DNA from: Candidatus Izemoplasma sp.
Lineage (GTDB): Bacteria; Bacillota_I; Bacilli_A; Izemoplasmatales; Izemoplasmataceae
Direction: 5' to 3'
DNA: 9,259 nt
Assembly: GCA_007116105.1 (NCBI GenBank)
Contig: SKJA01000046.1
Span: forward strand, 1 to 9,259
Made by a program: the position numbers and the translations under genes. Positions 1 to 5,928 of the stretch are shown piece after piece (position 1 is the first letter of the stretch; each line of letters opens with the position of its first letter). The notes beneath the pieces are model-generated. The model had not been told where the DNA came from. It saw only the letters and a list, made by a program, of their open reading frames with translations, and did not search any database.

Positions 1-702
1 TACAACGAAACCAACCTACGACAGTTCGTTGAGGACTCACGTGCGAACTTGGATGTGACGACCATTGACATGGTGTTGTTGCATTGTCCACCAACATCGG
101 TCTATGATAACAAGGGTGTTTTTGACCTCTTAGAAACCTTAAAAGATGAAAAGAAAATCCATCACTTCGGCGTCAGTGTCGAAACGGTTGAGGAAGGTTT
201 TAAAGCGCTTCAGTATCCTGGAGTCGCCGCGATTGAGATTATCTTTAATATGTTTCGCTTAAAACCTTTGGATGCGTTTTTCAAAGCGGCCCATGAAGCT
301 GGCGTGGGCATCATTGTCCGGGTGCCTTTAGCGAGTGGCTTATTGAGTGGTAAGTTTGATCAAAAAACAACGTTCAACCCCAACGATCACCGCGCGTTTA
401 ACCGTGAGGGTAAATTTTTCGATAAAGGTGAAACGTTCTCAGGCGTTGATTTTGAGACCGGTTTAGCCGCAGTGAACGCCTTGAAGGATTACTTTAAAAC
501 CGATCAACTGGCACCGATTGCACTGCGATGGATTTTAATGTTTGACGCGGTGTCAACGGTCATTCCGGGAGCTTCAAAGGCAAAACAAATTCTTTCAAAC
601 GCGCAGGCCGCACAACTGCCACCTCTGAGTGAGGACGATATGGCCTTTGTTGAAGCGGTGTATGAACGTTACTTTAAGAAAGACGTGCATCCACAGTGGT
701 AA
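1..702 (+). CDS. Aldo/keto reductase, C-terminal part (5' end outside window)
   Basis: The reading frame is open from the first base, so the gene starts upstream; about 233 residues are visible. Members of this family are usually 310-340 residues, so roughly the first 80-100 are missing, including the catalytic Asp, Tyr and Lys. Seen here: the beta-strand motif IDMVLLHCPP, whose His (fragment residue 28) is the fourth member of the catalytic tetrad; the GVSVET segment of the barrel; and the C-terminal IPGASKAKQILSNAQA stretch, which matches the NADP(H)-binding pattern G-A-x4-Q-x2-N. The family reduces aldehydes and ketones with NAD(P)H in the cytoplasm; the substrate cannot be told. A TTG at 49 could be mistaken for the start, but the family match continues upstream of it. 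The 3' end overlaps the next gene by 7 nt. It is convergent to the ara operon, so a shared role is not indicated. Confidence 0.9.
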   Translation, partial: YNETNLRQFVEDSRANLDVTTIDMVLLHCPPTSVYDNKGVFDLLETLKDEKKIHHFGVSVETVEEGFKALQYPGVAAIEIIFNMFRLKPLDAFFKAAHEAGVGIIVRVPLASGLLSGKFDQKTTFNPNDHRAFNREGKFFDKGETFSGVDFETGLAAVNALKDYFKTDQLAPIALRWILMFDAVSTVIPGASKAKQILSNAQAAQLPPLSEDDMAFVEAVYERYFKKDVHPQW

Positions 703-1193
703 CCACCTACACCCAAGAATCCATTAAACCACTTGAGATGACCCTATTGATCGCCGGTTCAGCCCTTTTCAATGGCGCCATCATCGCGTCGGTCTTGTTG
801 GTTTTAGATGGAGGCACCTTAACGTTAATTGAAGGCGGGTTGGTGCCCAATCTCATTGCTATTTACGCCATGGCCTTCTTATTCTCTTGGTTGTTTTTAC
901 GGAGTGAACAGCGAAAAGCTGCTTTCGCGGAAATGACACTTGAGAGTCACCAAGTGATCATCAAGCGCCGTTTAAAAACGGACATTATTCCCCTTGAATC
1001 GCTCATCTTTATTCATGCAGATCAACATTTTTATCGCTTGATCAAGCGCCATCGCATTACGTTTTTACACCGCCAAAACAACCGCAAACGTCTCGCCACC
1101 ATGATTGTCACACACGAGCAAAAAAACACCTTGTACTATGCGATTAAAGGCAGTGCTTATGAGAACTATTCGCGAATCAAAGAGCCTAAATAA
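696..1193 (+). CDS. Small membrane protein of unknown function, two predicted helices
   Basis: A 165-residue protein that I cannot assign firmly. Two hydrophobic segments (about residues 15-37 and 50-68) form a probable helical hairpin in the membrane. A basic, strand-rich cytoplasmic tail of about 95 residues follows (RRLKTDIIPLESLIFI, then FYRLIKRHRITFLHR). This layout resembles YcxB-like or PH-like small membrane proteins, but the similarity is only by impression. The start is uncertain. GTG at 696 overlaps the reductase stop by 7 nt and has no clear ribosome-binding site, so it would depend on translational coupling. ATG at 738 (residue 15) is the alternative and begins right at the first membrane segment. 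The gene ends two bases before the terminator hairpin loses its A-rich arm and is probably co-transcribed with the reductase. Confidence 0.7.
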   Translation: MVTTYTQESIKPLEMTLLIAGSALFNGAIIASVLLVLDGGTLTLIEGGLVPNLIAIYAMAFLFSWLFLRSEQRKAAFAEMTLESHQVIIKRRLKTDIIPLESLIFIHADQHFYRLIKRHRITFLHRQNNRKRLATMIVTHEQKNTLYYAIKGSAYENYSRIKEPK

Positions 1194-1229
1194 AGAAAAA
1201 AACCACCTGCAGAGGGTGGTTTTTTTCTT
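1193..1229. terminator. Symmetric bidirectional intrinsic terminator
   Basis: A perfect 15-bp inverted repeat: 1193-1207 (AAGAAAAAAACCACC) pairs with 1215-1229 around a 7-nt loop (TGCAGAG). The GC core CCACC/GGTGG is flanked by A7 on one side and T7 on the other, so each strand gives a hairpin followed by a U-tract. It lies between the plus-strand gene ending at 1193 and the minus-strand operon ending at 1258 and can stop transcription from both. Confidence 0.92.
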
Positions 1230-1257
1230 GACGACACATACCAGGAGGATATGATGA

Positions 1258-2484
1258 TTAACGCCGGTTTTTCGTGGCGATATCAAACCAAACAGCAAGG
1301 AGTAACACCATGCCTTTAACCACTTGTTGCCAATCGATGCCAAGTCCTAACAAAGACATCCCATTGTTGATGACACCCATCACGAGCGCCCCGATGACAG
1401 CACCAAAGACTGTCCCCACACCACCTGCGGCGGAGGCCCCACCAATGAAGGCTGACGCAATCGCATCGAGTTCAAAGAGTTCTCCAGCTTTCGGCGTTGC
1501 AGCGTCTAGACGTGCAGCAAAGATGATGCCACTGACGGCGGCTAACAGTCCCATGTTGGTGTAGACTAAGAACATCGTACGGCGGGTGTTAATGCCGGAG
1601 AGTTTGGCCGCTTCTGCGTTGCCACCCACGGCGTAAATGTGACGGCCCACGGTGGTCTTTTTACTGATAAATGTGTAGATCGCGATGACGATAAATAGAA
1701 TGATGGAGACATTGGGTAAACCACGATGACGTGCCAAGGTGAAGGTGAAGAGATTGATCGCGAAGATGACGATCAACGCACCGACAACACTGACCCAAAC
1801 AGGCAACACTTCAAAGCCATATTTTTCTTTACGTTTACGGGCTAACACCATCGAGATGACATAAAACGCACTGAAGACAACACCGACAAGCAGTGTCAAC
1901 ACGTGCAGATTAGAACCGTCGATGAGATCGGGTAAGAAGCCTGAACTTAAACGGTTAAAACCATCGGGTAGTGGACCCAGCGTGACGCCTTGTAAGACGA
2001 CTAAGGTGAACCCACGGAAGATAAGCATGCCGCCTAACGTTACAATGAAGGCAGGAATCTTGACATACGCGATCCAAAAACCATTCCAAGCACCTGCGAG
2101 AAGGCCAATGATGAGAACCAAGAACGTCGCGAGTTGCCAAGGCACATCTTGACGAACCATCAAGACGGCAGCCACCGCACTGACAAAAGCCGCAATCGAC
2201 CCTACCGATAAATCAATGTTCCCGGTGACGATGACCAACACCATGCCCACCGCTAAGACGATGATGTGGGCGTTTTGCAAAATGATGTTGTTCACATTCA
2301 ATGGTCTCACCGAGATGCCATTGGTCGCAAAGAAGAAATACGTCATGATGGCAATGAGTGCGATGAACATCCCGTACTGGCGAATGTTCGCTTTAAACAA
2401 ACTGAACAACAATGTCACTTTATCATTGGTCAGCAGCTTCTTAATTAAGTCGTTTTTTAACAGTTTATCTTTCAGTTTACTCAT
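1258..2484 (-). CDS. mmsB: Sugar ABC transporter permease, MmsB/GguB type
   Basis: A 408-residue integral membrane protein that forms the channel for pentose or other monosaccharide import, presumably as a homodimer with the MmsA-type ATPase. It belongs to the BPD_transp_2 (ribose/xylose/arabinose) permease family and has about ten hydrophobic segments. Family marks seen: GNIDLSVGS at 88-96, PAFIVTLGGM at 144-153, the cytoplasmic coupling-loop motif YAVGGNAEAAKLSGIN at 284-299, and the Gly/Ala-rich stretch IGGASAAGGVGTVFGAVIG at 347-365. Length and the long central loop (about 165-225) fit the GguB/MmsB branch better than the shorter RbsC. The ATG at 2484 is preceded by AGAGG lying inside the end of mmsA, with only 4 nt between the stop and the start, so translation is coupled. 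It is the last gene of the operon. Arabinose as substrate is inferred from the araBAD neighbours. Confidence 0.95.
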   Translation of the reverse strand: MSKLKDKLLKNDLIKKLLTNDKVTLLFSLFKANIRQYGMFIALIAIMTYFFFATNGISVRPLNVNNIILQNAHIIVLAVGMVLVIVTGNIDLSVGSIAAFVSAVAAVLMVRQDVPWQLATFLVLIIGLLAGAWNGFWIAYVKIPAFIVTLGGMLIFRGFTLVVLQGVTLGPLPDGFNRLSSGFLPDLIDGSNLHVLTLLVGVVFSAFYVISMVLARKRKEKYGFEVLPVWVSVVGALIVIFAINLFTFTLARHRGLPNVSIILFIVIAIYTFISKKTTVGRHIYAVGGNAEAAKLSGINTRRTMFLVYTNMGLLAAVSGIIFAARLDAATPKAGELFELDAIASAFIGGASAAGGVGTVFGAVIGALVMGVINNGMSLLGLGIDWQQVVKGMVLLLAVWFDIATKNRR

Positions 2485-2488
2485 CGCG

Positions 2489-4024
2489 TTAAACCTCTAC
2501 TTTCGTCGATAAAATCCGTTGCATAATGGCTTCTTGGCTCGCTTGTGCTTTGTTGAGTTCGCCTTTCATACGACCTGAATCCATGATGTAGATACGATCC
2601 GCTAACCCAATGACTTCAGGCATTTCTGAAGAAATCACAATGATCGCTTTGCCTGCTTCCGCGAGTTGATTGATGATGGTGTAAATTTCGTATTTCGCAC
2701 CAACGTCAATCCCCCGTGTGGGTTCATCTAAGATCAAGATTTCAGGGGCGGTGTACATCCACTTACTCAACACGACCTTTTGTTGATTTCCACCACTTAA
2801 GTTTTTGGTCAACTGCAACAAATCACTGTACTTTAGTTTCAACGCTTGAACTTGTGTTTCGGTTGAAACGATTTCTTTGTTTTCATCGATCACACCGCGG
2901 CGTGAAATTTTACTTAAGTTGGTGATGGAGACGTTTCGTTTGATGTTATCAATCAGGATAAGTCCATCGTTTTTCCGGTCTTCGGTCGCATACGCAAGTC
3001 CGTGTTTAATGGCGGTTGCGACGTCTTTTAAATCAACCTTTTCACCTTTAATCCACGTTTCTCCGCGAATGTTGCGGCCATACGCTTTACCAAAGATGCT
3101 TTTGGCCAGTTCTGTGCGACCTGCACCCATCAATCCAGCAATCCCGACGACTTCACCCGCATGAACTTTTAAAGAGACGTCTTTGACAATGGTCCGGTCA
3201 TACACAGGATGATCAACCCACCAATGTTTCACTTCTAAGAGCGGCTCCCCAATCTTGGCATGACGTTCTGGATAGAGTTCCGTAATGTCCCTGCCCACCA
3301 TGCTTTTAATGATGCGTTCTTCCGTCACTTGATCTTTTTTCATGTCAAGGAAATCGACGGTTTTTCCATCTCTTAAAATGGTGATTGAATCACTGATACG
3401 TTCGATTTCACTGAGCTTATGGGAAATCATGATCGAGGTGACACCTTGTTTTTTTAGTTCAACGATCAGTTTTAACAGCGTCGTTGAGTCTTCTTCGTTC
3501 AAGGCGGCGGTCGGTTCATCCAAAATTAACAGTTTAATGTCTTTTGAGAGGGCGCGGGCAATTTCAACCATCTGTTGCTTACCCACACCAATGTCTTTAA
3601 CCAAAGTCGCAGGGTTTTCATCCAACCCTACTTTTTTCATGAGTCCAATGGTTTGTTTATACGCTTCATCCCAGTTGATGATGCCGCGTTTGGCACGTTC
3701 ATTTCCTAAGAAGATGTTCTCAGCAATCGAGAGTTGCTTGATTAATGCAAGTTCTTGGTGGATGATGCCAATGCCTTTTAACTCGGAACTTTTAATGTCC
3801 TTAAACTGACAAAGTTCGCCCGCGTAAAAGATCTCGCCATCATAAGAGCCATAGGGGTGAACCCCACTAAGAACTTTCATCAATGTCGATTTACCGGCGC
3901 CGTTTTCTCCGACAAGTGCATGAATTTCACCCTCGACCACTTTAATGTTAACTTGATCGAGCGCTCTCACGCCGGGAAACTCTTTGGTAATGTTACGCAT
4001 TTCTAAAATAAGGTTGGACGCCAT
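2489..4024 (-). CDS. mmsA: Sugar ABC transporter ATP-binding protein with two ABC domains, MmsA/GguA type
   Basis: A 511-residue cytoplasmic ATPase that powers sugar import; two fused nucleotide-binding domains are the hallmark of the carbohydrate uptake 2 class. Domain 1: Walker A GENGAGKST (39-47), Q-loop IIHQE with Q90, signature region GVGKQQ (146-151), Walker B LLILDEP (165-171), H-loop H202. Domain 2: Walker A-like GLMGAGRTE (297-305) lacking the usual lysine, signature LSGGNQQ (409-415), Walker B ILILDEPTRGID (429-440), and SSE where the H-loop His would be. This asymmetry is normal for the family. Length matches GguA/MmsA (about 500-515). ATG at 4024 has a modest AGG-containing site upstream (GTAGGT). 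It follows the binding-protein gene after a 63-nt gap containing a terminator-like hairpin and is tightly coupled to mmsB. Confidence 0.96.
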   Translation of the reverse strand: MASNLILEMRNITKEFPGVRALDQVNIKVVEGEIHALVGENGAGKSTLMKVLSGVHPYGSYDGEIFYAGELCQFKDIKSSELKGIGIIHQELALIKQLSIAENIFLGNERAKRGIINWDEAYKQTIGLMKKVGLDENPATLVKDIGVGKQQMVEIARALSKDIKLLILDEPTAALNEEDSTTLLKLIVELKKQGVTSIMISHKLSEIERISDSITILRDGKTVDFLDMKKDQVTEERIIKSMVGRDITELYPERHAKIGEPLLEVKHWWVDHPVYDRTIVKDVSLKVHAGEVVGIAGLMGAGRTELAKSIFGKAYGRNIRGETWIKGEKVDLKDVATAIKHGLAYATEDRKNDGLILIDNIKRNVSITNLSKISRRGVIDENKEIVSTETQVQALKLKYSDLLQLTKNLSGGNQQKVVLSKWMYTAPEILILDEPTRGIDVGAKYEIYTIINQLAEAGKAIIVISSEMPEVIGLADRIYIMDSGRMKGELNKAQASQEAIMQRILSTKVEV

Positions 4025-4042
4025 AGTAGACCTACTTTCTTA

Positions 4043-4079
4043 GAAAAAATAAGGTGGGGTTAGTGAGCCTAACCCCACC
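4043..4079 (-). terminator. Internal terminator or attenuator between binding-protein and ATPase genes
   Basis: On the minus-strand transcript, CTAACCCCACC/GGTGGGGTTAG arms (4069-4079 and 4053-4063) form a perfect 11-bp, GC-rich stem with a 5-nt loop. TTATTTTTTC (4052 down to 4043) follows immediately, which is a standard intrinsic terminator layout. It lies 8 nt after the binding-protein stop and about 20 nt before the mmsA start, leaving no room for a new promoter between. The simplest reading is partial termination, with some read-through into mmsA-mmsB, and possibly 3' protection of the upstream mRNA. Confidence 0.82.
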
Positions 4080-4087
4080 ATGAAGAC

Positions 4088-5158
4088 TTATTCTGTGAAT
4101 GTGCCTGCTTCGTAATAACCTGAATCAATGAGCATTTCACGCCAGTTGTTAATGTCTACAAAGAATGGTACGAGCAAGTAAGAAGGCACGATGCCTAAGC
4201 CGTTGTCATACGTTTCAGTGTCGTTAATTTCTGGAGTGCTGCCAGTGAGTAATGCTTCTGCCATGGTGACGGCAACACGAGCGAGTTCGCGAGTGTCTTT
4301 AAAAATGGTTGAAGATTGGAAACCATTGATGATTTGTTGGACTGATGCGACTTCCGCGTCTTGTCCCGTAATGTGTGGCATTGGAATGTCATTGGCGCCT
4401 AAGCCATACCCATTCGAACGTAATGCCGAGATGATCCCAATGCTTAAACCATCGTAAGGACTTAAGACAGCATGAACCACTTCACCGGTTGAATAATGTG
4501 CGGTGATGAGGTTTTCCATCCGTGATTGAGCCACTTGGCCGTCCCAACGTAAGGTTGCGACTTGCGTAACGTCTGTTTGACCTGAACGAACGATCAATTT
4601 ACCAGAGTCGATGTGTGGTTGTAACACGCTCATCGCGCCGTTAAAGAAGAAGAATGTGTTCGAGTCATCGGGTGAACCTGCAAAGAGTTCAATGTTGAAT
4701 GGACCCGCGTTGTTCGCAAGGTCTAAACCATTGATGATGCTGTTGCCCATAAGAACGCCAACACCAAAGTTGTCAAAGGTTGCGTAGTAAGACACGTGCT
4801 CACTGTTTAAGATCAAACGGTCATACGCAATAACTTGAACGCCCGCTGCTGCAGCTTCACTTAACACGTTGGTCAGTGATTGGTTGTCAATGGCCGCAAT
4901 GATGAGGATTTTAACCCCTTGGGTGACCATGTTCTCAATTTGGTTGACTTGCGTGGTGATGTTATCTTGAGCATACTCTAAAATAACTTCATAGCCAAGC
5001 TCTTCAAATTGTTCTTTCATCGATTCGCCGTCAGAAATCCAACGAGTCGACGCTGTGGTAGGCATCGAGATGCCGATGTCTGGAGTACTGCCACCACCAC
5101 ATGCTGCTAAAACAAACAAAGCAACAAATGCAATGGTTAATGCCATGATTTTCTTCAT
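4088..5158 (-). CDS. chvE: Sugar-binding lipoprotein of the ABC transporter, ChvE-like
   Basis: A 356-residue solute-binding protein anchored to the outer face of the membrane that hands monosaccharides to the MmsAB-type importer. A lipoprotein signal is seen: MKK, a hydrophobic run, then lipobox LAAC with Cys20 as the lipidated residue, followed by a GGGST linker. The mature part is a periplasmic-binding-protein type I fold, very like the ChvE/multiple-monosaccharide-binding group: SMPTTASTRW (31-40), QIENMVTQGVK (73-83), AYDRLI (111-116), SYYATFDN (123-130), GSPDDSN (161-167), SPYDG (233-237), TGQDAE (264-269). ChvE homologues bind L-arabinose, galactose, glucose and xylose; arabinose is the likely ligand here from context. 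ATG at 5158 has AGAGGG (5166-5171) 7 nt upstream. Hairpins flank the gene on both sides, which suggests separate dosing from its neighbours. Confidence 0.95.
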   Translation of the reverse strand: MKKIMALTIAFVALFVLAACGGGSTPDIGISMPTTASTRWISDGESMKEQFEELGYEVILEYAQDNITTQVNQIENMVTQGVKILIIAAIDNQSLTNVLSEAAAAGVQVIAYDRLILNSEHVSYYATFDNFGVGVLMGNSIINGLDLANNAGPFNIELFAGSPDDSNTFFFFNGAMSVLQPHIDSGKLIVRSGQTDVTQVATLRWDGQVAQSRMENLITAHYSTGEVVHAVLSPYDGLSIGIISALRSNGYGLGANDIPMPHITGQDAEVASVQQIINGFQSSTIFKDTRELARVAVTMAEALLTGSTPEINDTETYDNGLGIVPSYLLVPFFVDINNWREMLIDSGYYEAGTFTE

Positions 5159-5165
5159 AAATCTA

Positions 5166-5193
5166 CCCTCTTTTTTTTAGTTTTTTTATACCA
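5166..5193 (-). promoter_or_regulatory. Possible internal promoter (extended -10) and RBS of the binding-protein gene
   Basis: On the minus strand TGG (5193-5191) followed by TATAAA (5190-5185) makes an extended -10-like element. No convincing -35 is seen at 16-18 bp. A start of transcription would fall near 5178, leaving about 20 nt of A-rich leader and the AGAGGG ribosome-binding site (5171-5166). The RBS is clear; the promoter is tentative, because TATAAA-like strings are common in A/T-rich gaps. Confidence 0.35.
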
Positions 5194-5211
5194 CAATTTC
5201 CGAAGAAATTG
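5194..5211 (-). promoter_or_regulatory. UUCG-tetraloop hairpin between araD and the binding-protein gene
   Basis: The minus-strand RNA reads CAAUUUC-UUCG-GAAAUUG, a perfect 7-bp stem closed as C(UUCG)G, an exceptionally stable RNA tetraloop class. What follows is A-rich (TATAAAAAAAC), not U-rich, so it is not a normal terminator in the direction of the operon. It sits about 20 nt after the araD stop and 35 nt before the next start. Likely roles are mRNA end protection or a processing boundary. The structure is seen in sequence; the role is inferred. Confidence 0.6.
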
Positions 5212-5230
5212 GAAATACCTTAAGGATGTG

Positions 5231-5923
5231 TTACTTTTTTTGCCCGTAATAGGCGTGTGCACCATGTTTACGGTTGTAATGTTTCTTATGTAGCTGTGAA
5301 TCCATGCTGGTCAGTAAAGGATTCAAGGTTTTCGCATGATAGGCCATAAAGGCCACTTCTTCTAAAACAATCGCATGCATCAAGGCTTCTTCTACTGACT
5401 TTCCAAAGGTGAACGGGCCATGTTCTTTCACCAGCACCGCGGGAATGTTTAAAGGATGGGTCCCTTCAAAAGCCTCTTCAATGACGATGGCGGTGTGGTG
5501 TTCGTAACGATCGTCAATCTGCGCTTGGCTCATCGCTTGAGTCACGGGGATGGGACCTTCGAAATAGTCCGCATGCGTGGTGCCCAGAGGTGCAATCGAT
5601 TGAGCGGCTTGCGCAAACACGGTAGCCCACCTTGAATGTGTGTGAACAATGCCCCGAAGTTCTGGAAAGCGTTGATAGAGTCTTAGATGTGTCGGGGTGT
5701 CTGAAGATGGGTTTAACACCCCTTCTACAACCCTGCCGTGTAGATCAACCACCACCATATCCTCAACCTTCATCGTGGCGTAGGCAACGCCACTCGGTTT
5801 TATGACGACGAGACCTGTTTCTGGGTCATACGCCGAAGCGTTCCCCCACGTGAGCACCACCAAACCTTCTTGTTTGAGCGCCATGTTGGCGTCAAATACG
5901 CGCTGTTTCAAGGCGTCTAACAT
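5231..5923 (-). CDS. araD: L-ribulose-5-phosphate 4-epimerase
   Basis: A 230-residue enzyme (E. coli AraD has 231) that epimerises L-ribulose 5-phosphate to D-xylulose 5-phosphate by a metal-dependent retro-aldol step; class II aldolase/epimerase family, usually a homotetramer. Seen: LTWGNAS (24-30), phosphate-binding KPSG (42-45) and SSDTPTH (73-79), metal ligands His94 and His96 in HTHSR and His168 in EHGP, and Asp75 matching E. coli Asp76. Asp119 in THADY and Tyr226 in the C-terminal AYYGQ match the catalytic Asp120 and Tyr229. All key residues are present. ATG at 5923 follows the araA stop by 5 nt, with AAGGG in the last araA codons as its ribosome-binding site, so the two are coupled. 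Pathway context (araB, araA) favours AraD over the related UlaF/SgbE epimerases. Confidence 0.97.
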   Translation of the reverse strand: MLDALKQRVFDANMALKQEGLVVLTWGNASAYDPETGLVVIKPSGVAYATMKVEDMVVVDLHGRVVEGVLNPSSDTPTHLRLYQRFPELRGIVHTHSRWATVFAQAAQSIAPLGTTHADYFEGPIPVTQAMSQAQIDDRYEHHTAIVIEEAFEGTHPLNIPAVLVKEHGPFTFGKSVEEALMHAIVLEEVAFMAYHAKTLNPLLTSMDSQLHKKHYNRKHGAHAYYGQKK

Positions 5924-5928
5924 CGCGT

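Noticed and set aside
49..51. TTG as the start of the aldo/keto reductase
   Set aside because: The frame is open to the window edge and the upstream residues (YNETNLRQFVEDSRAN) fit the family, so the true start is outside the window.
297..305. Hidden CRISPR, transposon or phage element anywhere in the window
   Set aside because: No spaced direct repeats, transposase or integrase frames, or terminal inverted repeats were seen; apart from short gaps the window is filled by housekeeping-type sugar genes.
1065..1343. 92-codon minus-strand frame running from the mmsB end across the terminator
   Set aside because: It crosses the terminator hairpin and overlaps two better-supported genes; its Cys/Trp/Leu-rich translation does not look like a protein.
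3342..3809. 155-codon open frame on the plus strand inside mmsA
   Set aside because: It lies wholly antisense to a strongly conserved ABC ATPase, its translation is Ser/Phe/Met-rich without domains, and it has no ribosome-binding site. It is a shadow frame.
2489..4024. Missing Walker A lysine in the second ABC domain of MmsA as a sign of decay
   Set aside because: The GLMGAGRTE form is usual in the second domain of this transporter class and is not a defect.
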